A DNA stretch of 40,384 bases. Source: Prevotella sp. UBA2755. Its GTDB lineage: Bacteria; Bacteroidota; Bacteroidia; Bacteroidales; Bacteroidaceae. The notes under the pieces are model-generated. The model made no database searches. It had not been told where the DNA came from and saw nothing but the letters and a program-made list of their open reading frames with translations. The stretch spans positions 1-40,384 of the forward strand of contig DEJF01000016.1 of assembly GCA_002353225.1 (NCBI GenBank). The letters are read 5' to 3'. Made by a program: the position numbers and the translations under genes. Positions within the stretch are counted from its first letter, which is position 1, and each line of letters opens with the position of its first letter. Of the stretch, positions 26,062-34,833 are shown one piece after another.

Positions 26062-26237
26062 GCCTGATAATCATCGGGAGTAGCAATGCCTCAGATGCAG
26101 AACAGACATGCTTCGCATAAGGTATACGTATTCTTGGCACGTGGTATACATAATCTTGGTACATGGTATACATATACCCAGAATGGGGCATCCGAAGTAC
26201 CGGAACAGACTGTCCGAGGCACCCGGACTAACAATAC
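26062..26237. repeat. Degenerate 22-bp tandem array between tilS and ileS
   Basis: The 381-nt gap between ileS and tilS holds a promoter near ileS and this array. Three units share GGTATAC at 26121, 26143 and 26165, exactly 22 bp apart, and two (26128-26171) are alike over most of their length. In the same spacing, 26191-26212 and 26213-26234 match at 14 of 22 positions, each with a TCCG...CCGGA-type dyad. Weaker 22-bp similarity extends back to ~26062. A separate hairpin GCATTGC/GCAATGC lies at 26057-26089. I see no gene here. Confidence 0.7.
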
Positions 26238-26244
26238 CTAAAAC

Positions 26245-27534
26245 TCAGACAAGTTTTGGGACAAAAGACAGCACTTCTGTCGTGGTATCTGATACCTGAA
26301 AACGGTGGTCGGTACGGATGCCAACGAGCCAAACAACCTGATGATCCGCATCTGTCACCACCAACTGACGGCGCTTCTCAAATAACGTCATCTTACGGTC
26401 AGTCATCAAATCACTCAATAGTTTTCGCCCCTCCATACCGAATGGCTGCATCACATCACCTTCCTCCACTCGTCTGACAGTCAAAGGAAAGCGCACCTTA
26501 GAAGCATCTACCGTAGCGATGGCTGCATCTTTCGATATCCAGGCTGGCTCTTTCTTCACCGAGAGTCTCATCTGGTGGTCCAGCACGTAGGTTCCCTCTT
26601 CTGGAATCAATAACGGTTTCATCGGTTTTAACGAGGGTTCAACGAGTAATCTACCACGGTCGACCAACAAGTCATAACCCGCAGGAGAAGAGAAAACACG
26701 ACCCGTCTCTGCCTCCATGATCTGCCTTACTTGTGCGCCGTTGAATCCGTATTGTTTTGCCCATTGATAGACAATATATTCACTTGAACCAAATTTCTTT
26801 AACTCATTTAGTTCTAACTCTTTAACATCATCAAACAGATTACTAACCGCATCTAATACCTGTTGTGCTTCTAACAGATTTTCCGCTGTCCGCTGTATAT
26901 TCTCCGACACTGCAGGATTCAGTTCTTGCAATAATGGTAACACCTTCAAACGGATTACATTACGCTGCACGTCAGCCTCCAGATTGGTAGAGTCGGTCAC
27001 ATATTCCTGCCCCTTCGTTCTCAGATACGCTTCTATCTCTTTTCTTGAGAGACACAATAGCGGACGGAGGATATTGCCGTTCTTGGGCTGAATACCCGTC
27101 AACCCCCTTAAACCAGTACCACGCACCAGATTCAGCAATACCGTCTCTACCGTATCGTCACGATGGTGAGCCACGCAGACACCAGCAGCCCCGATATCGT
27201 TTCTTAGTTGCTCGAAATAGCGATATCTGAGTTCACGGGCTGCCATTTCAACGCTAACCTTATGTGTTTCGGCATACATCAACGTATCGAAATGGACGCG
27301 ATGGAATGGGATGTTTTTCTGTTGGCAGAGACTCTCACAAAACCGTTCATCCCTGTCAGACTCCTCCCCACGAAGATGGAAATTACAATGGATCGCATGC
27401 GTTTGATACCCCATTTCATCGAGTAGCAACAACAAAGCGACGCTATCAGCACCACCGCTTAATGCAACAAGATATAACTCGTTAGTATCAAGCAGTTTAT
27501 ACTTCTTAATGTAATCTCTTACTTTATTCAACAT
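26245..27534 (-). CDS. tilS: tRNA(Ile)-lysidine synthase
   Basis: The protein has 429 residues. The PP-loop ATPase motif ALSGGADSVALLLLL (~24-38) and the following CNFHLRGEESDRDE and VAHHRDDTVETVLLNLVRG identify TilS, which converts the wobble cytidine of the AUA-reading tRNA-Ile to lysidine. The C-terminal TilS domain includes VRRVEEGDVMQPFGMEGRK and KKRR-like VTDADHQVVWLVGIRTDHRF (quoted in part). The start lies 11 nt inside the rlmI-like gene. tilS being in one window with ileS is incidental, as they are in separate operons. Confidence 0.95.
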   Translation of the reverse strand: MLNKVRDYIKKYKLLDTNELYLVALSGGADSVALLLLLDEMGYQTHAIHCNFHLRGEESDRDERFCESLCQQKNIPFHRVHFDTLMYAETHKVSVEMAARELRYRYFEQLRNDIGAAGVCVAHHRDDTVETVLLNLVRGTGLRGLTGIQPKNGNILRPLLCLSRKEIEAYLRTKGQEYVTDSTNLEADVQRNVIRLKVLPLLQELNPAVSENIQRTAENLLEAQQVLDAVSNLFDDVKELELNELKKFGSSEYIVYQWAKQYGFNGAQVRQIMEAETGRVFSSPAGYDLLVDRGRLLVEPSLKPMKPLLIPEEGTYVLDHQMRLSVKKEPAWISKDAAIATVDASKVRFPLTVRRVEEGDVMQPFGMEGRKLLSDLMTDRKMTLFEKRRQLVVTDADHQVVWLVGIRTDHRFQVSDTTTEVLSFVPKLV

Positions 27535-28735
27535 AGAGAACTAATCCCTTTAGATATTCCCCTTCTGGATGATAGATATTAACCGGATGGTCGGCAGGCT
27601 GATGCAACTGGTGCAGGATGCGGACCTTGCGCTTGGCAAGTGCAGCCGCAGTAAATACCGCATTGCGGAAATGATCCTTCGTCACCACCTGTGAACAAGA
27701 GAACGTAAAGAGGATGCCCCCCTTCTCAATCTTCTCAAAAGCCTTCTGATTCAGTCTGGTATAACCTTTCAAAGCATTATGCAAGGCACCACGGTGCTTG
27801 GCAAATGCTGGTGGATCAAGGATGATGAGGTTATAGGACACGGAAGGCTGTTGGCTGTCAGTGGTTGGTTTACCGATTCCCTCCAAGAACTTAAAGGCAT
27901 CCTCACAATAGGCTTCATGGCGGGCATCACCCGGGAAATTCAATGAGACATTTTCCTTGGTAAGTGCGATTGCCTTTCCTGAACTATCGACAGAGTGTAC
28001 CAACTCAGCACCGCCTCGCATGGCATAAAACGAGAAACCACCTGTATAGCAGAACATGTTCAGCACACGTTTTCCTTTGGCATACTGCTCCAGCAACGAA
28101 CGGTTTTCGCGCTGGTCGACAAAGAAACCTGTCTTCTGTCCCCTGAGCCAGTCGACACGGAACTTCAGTCCGTTCTCCAAGGCGATATTATCATCACTGC
28201 CACCATAGAGGAAACCGTTCATGTCCTCCTCCGTCATAAAGGGGAGTGTGGTCTCACTCTTATAATAAATATGAGCGATACGGGCATCCATCACCTCAAC
28301 GAGGACCTTCGCTATCTCCTTGCGCATCAGATGCATACCGATGGAATGGGCTTGCATCACGGCTGTCTTCCCATAGACATCAATAATCAAACCAGGAAGA
28401 TGGTCGCCCTCGCCATGCACTAAGCGATAGGTGTTGTTCCGAGGGTTATCGGCGATACCGATGTCAAGACGCATCTGTAATGCCGACCGCAAGCGGGAAT
28501 ACCAGAACTCACGGTCGATCTCGACATCAGAGAAGGTCAGGACTCGAACGGCAATAGAACCTTGCTGATAATGTCCGACTGCGATGAAATCGCCCTCAAA
28601 AGTGACGACACGCACTAACTCACCTTCCTGAATGCCCTCCTCCATGTGTTGGATAGCACCAGAGAAGACCCAAGGATGGAAACGACGAAGGCTTTCATCC
28701 TTTCCCTTCCGTAACTGTATCTTTTTGTACTTCAT
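27524..28735 (-). CDS. RlmI-family class I SAM rRNA methyltransferase
   Basis: The protein has 403 residues, as in RlmI, which makes m5C1962 in 23S rRNA. The N-terminal PUA domain (~1-75) includes RRFHPWVFSGAI. The Rossmann domain carries the SAM loop VLNMFCYTGGFSFYAM, the acidic VDSS, the motif LIILDPPAFAKHRG and FTFSCSQVV with the candidate catalytic cysteine. The orthologue in E. coli is RlmI, but related enzymes differ in target base, so I leave the symbol empty. It overlaps the exonuclease gene by 41 nt and tilS by 11 nt, a compact tRNA/rRNA-modification operon. Confidence 0.9.
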   Translation of the reverse strand: MKYKKIQLRKGKDESLRRFHPWVFSGAIQHMEEGIQEGELVRVVTFEGDFIAVGHYQQGSIAVRVLTFSDVEIDREFWYSRLRSALQMRLDIGIADNPRNNTYRLVHGEGDHLPGLIIDVYGKTAVMQAHSIGMHLMRKEIAKVLVEVMDARIAHIYYKSETTLPFMTEEDMNGFLYGGSDDNIALENGLKFRVDWLRGQKTGFFVDQRENRSLLEQYAKGKRVLNMFCYTGGFSFYAMRGGAELVHSVDSSGKAIALTKENVSLNFPGDARHEAYCEDAFKFLEGIGKPTTDSQQPSVSYNLIILDPPAFAKHRGALHNALKGYTRLNQKAFEKIEKGGILFTFSCSQVVTKDHFRNAVFTAAALAKRKVRILHQLHQPADHPVNIYHPEGEYLKGLVLYVE

Positions 28736-29351
28736 GCTCTACTTTTATCAGTTCATAATCTCCTGTCTGCTCTAAACGCATCAACTCCTCATAAAGCAAA
28801 ATACAAGTCCATGCGTCAGTTGACGCATAAATCTTCTGTTTGTCACTCAACACATCTGCCTCCCAGTTAGAGAGTTGGTCACGCTTACTGATGCGCTGCC
28901 CGAAGAAATTGGCAAAGAGTTTCTGCAGGCTCATATCCTCAACGCCGATCTCCTTGACTTTATCCTGCAGGTCAATGAAATTTCCCCGATTGAAATCGCC
29001 CCGCTTTGACAGCATCATCAGATCGTCATGCAACGACAAGCCTATCTTAGGGACCTTGGTGTCCTCCAGGAGTCTCTTAACGGCTGTCGTCATACCTATC
29101 AGGTTCAAGCGGAATAAGAAACAGACATCATGTGTGGCAACTTGCAGTAGTGCCACTTGGTTGACCCTCCCTTTCTTAAATGAAGGGCGTGTCTCCGTAT
29201 CTATGCCGATGATGTTTTGTGTGAGCAGGAATTCGACGGCTTTCTCCGCCTCTTTCGCAGTGACAACGACTACGATCCTTCCTTCGAAGATGATCCTTGG
29301 CAGGGTGCCGATTTTCGTCTTATCGTATTTGCTATATAGAATCTTTTTCAT
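28695..29351 (-). CDS. DEDD-type 3'-5' exonuclease (RNase D-like)
   Basis: The protein has 218 residues and only the exonuclease domain, without HRDC domains. The catalytic signature is present: IGIDTETRPSF (DxE), the helical IGLSLHDDLMML with the second aspartate, and YASTDAWTCILLYE (YxxxD). The family degrades RNA or DNA 3' ends with two metal ions. I chose the ATG at 29349-29351 (MKKILYSKYDK) because the -7 element at 29373-29380 lies just upstream and the earlier ATG at 29393 would precede the transcript. It starts the minus operon with the rlmI-like gene and tilS. Confidence 0.87.
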   Translation of the reverse strand: MKKILYSKYDKTKIGTLPRIIFEGRIVVVVTAKEAEKAVEFLLTQNIIGIDTETRPSFKKGRVNQVALLQVATHDVCFLFRLNLIGMTTAVKRLLEDTKVPKIGLSLHDDLMMLSKRGDFNRGNFIDLQDKVKEIGVEDMSLQKLFANFFGQRISKRDQLSNWEADVLSDKQKIYASTDAWTCILLYEELMRLEQTGDYELIKVEHEVQKDTVTEGKG

Positions 29352-29372
29352 CAAACTTTTGTTTACAAGGTG

Positions 29373-29380
29373 CAAAGATA
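29373..29380 (-). promoter_or_regulatory. -7 element of the exonuclease-rlmI-tilS operon
   Basis: TATCTTTG on the minus strand lies 21 nt before the ATG at 29351. No TTTG is found at the normal distance; the upstream side is a T-rich tract. Confidence 0.5.
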
Positions 29381-29434
29381 CGATAAAATACAAAAAAAAA
29401 GACGATTTTATGGCGATTTCTGAGTTTTTTCAAT

Positions 29435-29442
29435 TACTTTTG
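29435..29442 (+). promoter_or_regulatory. -7 element of the ftsK operon
   Basis: TACTTTTG lies 21 nt before the ftsK ATG. The -33 region lacks a clear TTTG. It diverges from the exonuclease promoter within 62 bp. Confidence 0.5.
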
Positions 29443-29463
29443 CACATTATTTAAAAGAAAACT

Positions 29464-31908
29464 ATGGCAAAGAAAAAGAAAACAACCACTGCGACCTCTT
29501 TCAAAGAGGCATTAGGCATTGACAAGATATTCCACAACGAGCGCCTGAATTTCTGTCTGGGTTTCCTTTTGTTGTTTGTGGCAGGTTACCTGATATGGGC
29601 ATTCATCTCCTATTTCACGACAGGTGCCGCAGACCAGAGCATGATAGAGACACCCAAGGACGGGGAGGTGCTCAACCAAAACGGTGAGTTCCAGAATTCC
29701 TGTGGCTCATTAGGAGCCTATAGTTCCTGGTATTTTATCAAGCGTTGCTTTGGATTACCCGCTTTCCTCATTCCTCTTTTCATCCTGTTAATCTCAGTCA
29801 ATTTGATGAGAGCGTATAAGGTAAACTTAATCAAATGGTTCATGGGACTGGCACTCATTATGATATGGTCCTCCGTGACTTTCGCCAAGTTCCTGACACC
29901 GTTCTTCATCGACTCCCATTTCAACCCCGGTGGCGATCACGGTTTAGCCATCTGTGATCTATTAGAGGGGTTGGTAGGAGCACCCGGGCTTACCTTCTTA
30001 TTGGGAGTTATTGCCATTGCGTTCCTTATATACCTGAGTGCTGAGACCATCATTATCATCCGTAAGATATTCAATCCGTTGCACTATCTGAAAAAGATAC
30101 CGATGGAAATAAATATCGGTAAGGGTGACTCGGACGACAAGCAGCCTATAGAGACCTTAGAGGACCCGACGGTATTTGACGATCCCGAAGAACAGACCGT
30201 TGAATTCGAACAGGAGGAAGCACAGGTGCGAGAACCCTTATCTGTGTACGACAAGCAAGAACCTGTTGTGGCAGATAATGTCATTCCTGTGAAAGACACC
30301 ACTGGTGTGGAGATGACTGTTGAGACTGGTGAGAAGGAGGAGACAGCAAGCGGTAAGGACCTCGTGGGCGAGTATGGCGACATCACGACTCCATACGATC
30401 CCAAGCGTGACCTGGAGAACTACCGCTACCCGACCCTCGACTTATTGAAGAAATACGATGATGACGGTAAACCGTATATTGACATGACAGAGCAGACGGC
30501 AAACAAGAACCGTATTGTGGACGTGCTGCGTAACTTCGGGGTGGAGATTAGTAGTATCAAGGCTACCGTCGGTCCTACCATCACCCTTTACGAGATTACT
30601 CCTGCTCCTGGTGTGCGTATCTCTCGTATCCGTAACTTGGAGGACGATATCGCGCTAAGCCTCTCTGCCTTGGGAATCCGTATCATTGCTCCTATCCCCG
30701 GAAAGGGAACGATTGGTATTGAGGTGCCCAATGCAAAGCCCAGCATTGTCTCGATGGAATCGATCCTCAATTCGAAGAAATTCCAGGAGACGACGATGGA
30801 CCTGCCGTGTGCGGTAGGTAAGACGATTACCAACGAAGTCTTCATGTTCGACCTTGCCAAAGCCCCTCACCTGTTGGTGGCTGGTGCCACTGGTCAGGGT
30901 AAGTCTGTTGGCTTGAATGCCATCATCACCTCTTTATTATATAAGAAGCATCCCGCCGAGTTGAAGATTGTGCTCGTCGATCCGAAGAAGGTGGAGTTCA
31001 GTGTCTACTCAAGTATTGAGAAACACTTCCTTGCCAAAATCCCTGATGACGACGCGGAGCCTATCATCACCGATGTCAAGAAGGTGGTCAACACCCTGAA
31101 CTCACTGTGTAAGGAGATGGATACCCGTTACGACCTGTTGAAGATAGCGCAGGCACGTAATATCAAGGAATACAATAAGAAGTTCATCAACCGCCAGTTG
31201 AATCCGGAGAAAGGACATAAGTTCATGCCTTATATCGTGGTGGTGATCGATGAGTTCGGTGACTTGATCATGACTGCCGGTAAGGAGGTGGAACTGCCTA
31301 TCGCCCGTATCGCCCAGTTGGCACGTGCCGTGGGCATCCACATGATCATCGCCACCCAGCGTCCTACCACGAATATCATTACTGGTACCATCAAGGCAAA
31401 CTTCCCGAGTCGTATTGCCTTCCGTGTGGGTGCCATGATCGACTCCCGTACCATTCTCGACCGTCCGGGTGCCCAGCAGTTGATAGGTCGTGGTGACCTG
31501 CTCTATCTCAATGGTGGTGAACCCGTCCGTGTGCAGTGTGCCTTTGTCGACACACCAGAGGTGGAGCGCATCAACCAGTTTATCTCCCAGCAGCAGGGTT
31601 ACCTCTCTGCCTTCGAGTTGCCTGAGCCTGACATGCCTGATGACGAGATGGGTGAGGCTGCCGATGTGGACATGCAGCACCTTGACCCGATGTTTGAGGA
31701 TGCCGCCCGTCTGATTGTGATTAACCAGAGCGGTTCGACGAGTCTGATACAGCGTAAGTTCGCGATTGGCTACAACCGTGCCGGTCGTCTGATGGACCAG
31801 TTGGAGAAGGCTGGTGTGGTAGGTGCCGCTCATGGTTCCAAGCCACGTGAGGTTCTGATACAAGATGAGACGAGTCTTGATAATTTGCTAAGTCAATGGA
31901 GAAGATAA
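29464..31908 (+). CDS. ftsK: DNA translocase FtsK
   Basis: The protein has 814 residues. Four membrane helices occupy ~30-200, then an acidic linker (EEQTVEFEQEEAQV) of ~100 residues, shorter than in E. coli. The motor shows the Walker A GATGQGKSVGLNAI (~474), the following LVDPKKVEFSVY, and Walker B IVVVIDEFGDLIM (~590) with IIATQRPTTNIITG. The C-terminal winged-helix gamma domain (~750-814) reads SLIQRKFAIGYNRAGRLMDQ and should bind KOPS-like sequences and XerD. FtsK clears the terminus region through the closing septum. It overlaps the LolA-like gene by 13 nt. Confidence 0.96.
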   Translation: MAKKKKTTTATSFKEALGIDKIFHNERLNFCLGFLLLFVAGYLIWAFISYFTTGAADQSMIETPKDGEVLNQNGEFQNSCGSLGAYSSWYFIKRCFGLPAFLIPLFILLISVNLMRAYKVNLIKWFMGLALIMIWSSVTFAKFLTPFFIDSHFNPGGDHGLAICDLLEGLVGAPGLTFLLGVIAIAFLIYLSAETIIIIRKIFNPLHYLKKIPMEINIGKGDSDDKQPIETLEDPTVFDDPEEQTVEFEQEEAQVREPLSVYDKQEPVVADNVIPVKDTTGVEMTVETGEKEETASGKDLVGEYGDITTPYDPKRDLENYRYPTLDLLKKYDDDGKPYIDMTEQTANKNRIVDVLRNFGVEISSIKATVGPTITLYEITPAPGVRISRIRNLEDDIALSLSALGIRIIAPIPGKGTIGIEVPNAKPSIVSMESILNSKKFQETTMDLPCAVGKTITNEVFMFDLAKAPHLLVAGATGQGKSVGLNAIITSLLYKKHPAELKIVLVDPKKVEFSVYSSIEKHFLAKIPDDDAEPIITDVKKVVNTLNSLCKEMDTRYDLLKIAQARNIKEYNKKFINRQLNPEKGHKFMPYIVVVIDEFGDLIMTAGKEVELPIARIAQLARAVGIHMIIATQRPTTNIITGTIKANFPSRIAFRVGAMIDSRTILDRPGAQQLIGRGDLLYLNGGEPVRVQCAFVDTPEVERINQFISQQQGYLSAFELPEPDMPDDEMGEAADVDMQHLDPMFEDAARLIVINQSGSTSLIQRKFAIGYNRAGRLMDQLEKAGVVGAAHGSKPREVLIQDETSLDNLLSQWRR

Positions 31909-32489
31909 AGATCACTTTGATGATGCTGCTCTTTGCAGTAGCATCCTACGGACAGACTGCCAAGTCGGTCCTTGACAAGACAGCGAGTGTCGTTGCTCAT
32001 AAGAGTGGCGTACAGGCTTCTTTTAGTATCAACAGTAAGCAATATGGTAGTACGAGTGGTACGATATACATCAAGGGACGCAAGTTCCATACCACCACCA
32101 ACGAGGCTATCGTCTGGTTTGACGGTAAGACACAATGGACGTATGTCAAACAGAACGACGAGGTGAATGTCAATAATCCCTCTGCCGCCGACTTGCAGGC
32201 GATTAATCCCTATAACTTTATTTATATGTACAAGCAGGGATATACCGCTACAATGACTACCAGTGGGAATAGTCACGTTGTCACCCTGAAAGGGAAAGGC
32301 AAGAGTATCACTGAGTTGGTGATTACCATCAACAAGCAGACCTACGTCCCTTCCCAGATCCGTATGCTGCAGAACAAGCAATGGACTACAATCACCGTGT
32401 CTAACTTCAAGAAGGCGAAACTGTCCGACGGTATGTTCCGTTTCAACCCCAAGTCCTACCCTAACGCAGAAATCATAGATTTGAGATAA
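31896..32489 (+). CDS. LolA-like outer-membrane lipoprotein carrier
   Basis: The protein has 197 residues: a signal peptide (KITLMMLLFAVASYGQ) and a LolA-type beta-barrel half fold with LDKTASVVAHKSGVQASFSI, YIKGRKFHTTTN and VWFDGKTQWTYVKQND. LolA-like proteins shuttle lipoproteins or other lipids across the periplasm. Bacteroidota ftsK-lolA pairs are common. Another function of the fold cannot be excluded. Start and ftsK stop overlap, suggesting coupled translation. Confidence 0.85.
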   Translation: MEKIKITLMMLLFAVASYGQTAKSVLDKTASVVAHKSGVQASFSINSKQYGSTSGTIYIKGRKFHTTTNEAIVWFDGKTQWTYVKQNDEVNVNNPSAADLQAINPYNFIYMYKQGYTATMTTSGNSHVVTLKGKGKSITELVITINKQTYVPSQIRMLQNKQWTTITVSNFKKAKLSDGMFRFNPKSYPNAEIIDLR

Positions 32490-32490
32490 C

Positions 32491-33984
32491 ATGAATAAAC
32501 TTCAACTATTCCGTTTGCTTCGGAAGAATAACAAGTTAAGCGAGAAACGTAATGTGATGTTTGAGGCTAACCAGTATGGTAAGTTCTTTGCCTATCTGGG
32601 ATTAGCCTTCTTCTTAGTTTACTTCCTTGCCATCGGCACCTTCTTAGGATGGGTGGCGGCGAAAGAGGATGAATACCAGATGTTGTTTTTCATCCTTCCC
32701 TTTGTGCTGCTACTCGACTTCTTCGGGCGTTTCATGGCACAACAGACTCCCGTCATGCTTGTCAAGCCTTATCTGCTGATGCCTATCAGTAAATACACGG
32801 CTGTCGACTGTTTCTTAGTATCGCAACTCTTCGACATCAGCAACCTGTTATGGATGGCGCTGTTCCTGCCCTATACCTTCATCTGTGTCTGTGGCAGCAT
32901 GACACTTCTACAAGGACTCGGTATGTTGCTGTTACTTCATCTGATGATACTGACCAACAGCCAATGGTATTTGCTGGTGCGCACACTGGTGAACCGCAGC
33001 ATGTTCTGGTGGGCTTTGCCTATTGTCTTCTATGGCTCTTTCGTACTGCCGTTCATCCTGTTGCCCGACAAGTCAGCCGACAAACTCTTCGACCAGGTAT
33101 TCGATTTCTTAGGGGAGTACGCTTTCTCATGGTATGCGTTCGCCCTCTTTGCCGTCCTCTTTGTCGTCCTGTTCCTCATCAACCGCACTTTGCAGATGCA
33201 CTTGATATATGACGAGATATCCAAACATGAGAAGACCAAGTTGAAGCACGTCTCCGAGTTCACGGCACTTAACCGTTTCGGTCAGATCGGTGAGTATCTC
33301 AAGTTAGAGATCAAGAGTACGATGCGCAACAAGGCTATCCGCACCCGTTTCATCCAGGGTGTCGTCATCATCACCATGCTCTCCCTGATGATTGCCTATA
33401 CCGATGCCTATACGGGAGGCTTTGCCCGTAATATGTGGTGCCTGTACTGCTTTGTGTTCTTCGGTGCCGTGAATCTCGTCAAGGTGATGGGACCCGAAGG
33501 CAACTATATCGACCTGCTGATGGTGCATGAGGAGAACATCCTGACACTGCTGCGTGCCAAGTATTATTTCTACTGCGCCATCGTCCTGTTGCCTTTCCTG
33601 TTGCTATTACCTCCTATCATCTCCGGCAAGTTCTCCCTACTGATGGTTCTCGCCTACCTGCTGATTACCACAGGACCGGAATACTTTCTGCTCTTCCAAC
33701 TGGCGGTCTATAACAAGCAGACACTACCCTTAAATGACAAGATCACAGGTAAGAACCAGTTTGAGAACAAACTCCAACTGATCATCGAACTCATTGTATT
33801 CTTCGTGCCTGTAGTCCTTGTCCTTATCCTTCAGGCGCTCTTCAATGATACTGTCGCCTTCAGTGTGATGATCGTCATCGGACTCGCCTTCACCCTTGCC
33901 ACACCGTATTGGATGCGCAATATCTACCAACGGATGATGCGCCACCGTTATGAGAACCTCGATGGATTCCATTCCACAAGATAA
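32491..33984 (+). CDS. DUF5687-like polytopic membrane protein
   Basis: The protein has 497 residues with about 10-12 hydrophobic segments. It begins MNKLQLFRLLRKNNKLSEKR and contains FLGWVAAKEDEYQMLFFILP and FFGRFMAQQTPVMLVKPYLL, the pattern I associate with DUF5687. Members often accompany ABC ATPases and may be export permeases; the only ATPase gene in the window is at 17768-18412, in another operon, so no partner is assigned. It starts 1 nt after the LolA-like stop. Confidence 0.8.
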   Translation: MNKLQLFRLLRKNNKLSEKRNVMFEANQYGKFFAYLGLAFFLVYFLAIGTFLGWVAAKEDEYQMLFFILPFVLLLDFFGRFMAQQTPVMLVKPYLLMPISKYTAVDCFLVSQLFDISNLLWMALFLPYTFICVCGSMTLLQGLGMLLLLHLMILTNSQWYLLVRTLVNRSMFWWALPIVFYGSFVLPFILLPDKSADKLFDQVFDFLGEYAFSWYAFALFAVLFVVLFLINRTLQMHLIYDEISKHEKTKLKHVSEFTALNRFGQIGEYLKLEIKSTMRNKAIRTRFIQGVVIITMLSLMIAYTDAYTGGFARNMWCLYCFVFFGAVNLVKVMGPEGNYIDLLMVHEENILTLLRAKYYFYCAIVLLPFLLLLPPIISGKFSLLMVLAYLLITTGPEYFLLFQLAVYNKQTLPLNDKITGKNQFENKLQLIIELIVFFVPVVLVLILQALFNDTVAFSVMIVIGLAFTLATPYWMRNIYQRMMRHRYENLDGFHSTR

Positions 33985-33998
33985 AACAAGTAACAGAT

Positions 33999-34391
33999 AT
34001 GTATTTCACAGGTATCATTATTGCCATCTGCACATTCCTGACCATCGGGATATGGCACCCTATCGTGATAAAGACGGAATATCACTGGGGCACCCGTCCT
34101 TGGGTCGTCTATCTAATCATCGGTATCGCCTGCATTCTGGCTGCCCTATTCATTGAGAACCCAATTGTGTCCGCCGTCATTGGCGTGTTCGGTGCCTCCG
34201 CGCTTTGGGGCATCGGTGAGTTGTTCTCTCAGAAGAAGCGCGTACAGAAGGGATGGTTCCCCATGAACCCCAAGCGTCGTGACGAATATCCCCCTATCGA
34301 CAAGAACGAGACACTCTGCCCTGTACATCACGGCAAGAGTATCTATGCCGTAGAAGACAACGATGAAGACCCTGCTGATACAAGTCGGTAA
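33999..34391 (+). CDS. DUF4491-like small membrane protein
   Basis: The protein has 130 residues with three membrane helices in the first 70 (IIIAICTFLTIGIWHPIVIK, then VVYLIIGIACILAALF and VIGVFGASALWGIGELF). A charged tail reads KRVQKGWFPMNPKRRDEY. The arrangement matches DUF4491 of Bacteroidota; function unknown. The 3' end overlaps rlmH by 29 nt. Confidence 0.82.
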   Translation: MYFTGIIIAICTFLTIGIWHPIVIKTEYHWGTRPWVVYLIIGIACILAALFIENPIVSAVIGVFGASALWGIGELFSQKKRVQKGWFPMNPKRRDEYPPIDKNETLCPVHHGKSIYAVEDNDEDPADTSR

Positions 34392-34833
34392 AACCGTCAA
34401 TAAACACTTTATTGCCGGCATTAATGACTATGTGGAACGCATCAATCATTACATGCCCTTTGAAGTTGTTACTATTCCTGAACTCAAGAATACCAAGAGT
34501 CTGACGCAGGAACAACAGAAACAGGCAGAGGGAGAACTCATCCTCAAACAGTTACAGCCCTCCGACACCGTGGTCCTCTTGGACGAGCATGGCAAGGAAT
34601 ACCGTAGTGTGGAGTTCGCCCGTTGGCTGGAACAGAAACGCAACACGGCACGACGACTGATCTTCATCATCGGCGGTCCTTACGGTTTCTCCAAGGAGGT
34701 CTATGCCAGAGCCAACGAACAAGTCAGTTTATCCAAGATGACCTTCAGTCATCAGATGATACGTCTCACCTTTACCGAACAGGTCTACCGAGCCTGTACG
34801 ATTATTAAAGGCGAGCCTTATCACCACGAGTAA
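34363..34833 (+). CDS. rlmH: 23S rRNA (pseudouridine1915-N3)-methyltransferase
   Basis: The protein has 156 residues, the RlmH length. The SPOUT-fold motifs are VVLLDEHGKEYRSVEFA and FIIGGPYGFSKEV, with the C-terminal SLSKMTFSHQMIRLTFTEQV knot. RlmH methylates pseudouridine 1915 in helix 69 of assembled ribosomes. The stop TAA at 34831-34833 directly abuts the feoB stop on the other strand. Confidence 0.95.
   Translation: MKTLLIQVGKTVNKHFIAGINDYVERINHYMPFEVVTIPELKNTKSLTQEQQKQAEGELILKQLQPSDTVVLLDEHGKEYRSVEFARWLEQKRNTARRLIFIIGGPYGFSKEVYARANEQVSLSKMTFSHQMIRLTFTEQVYRACTIIKGEPYHHE

Noticed and set aside
25892..26191. 99-codon minus-strand frame in the tilS-ileS gap
   Set aside because: It covers the ileS promoter and the 22-bp array, and the translation is repetitive and unlike a protein domain.
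31102..31863. 253-codon minus-strand frame inside ftsK
   Set aside because: It is antisense to the motor and gamma domains and rich in histidine and threonine, as expected for a shadow frame.
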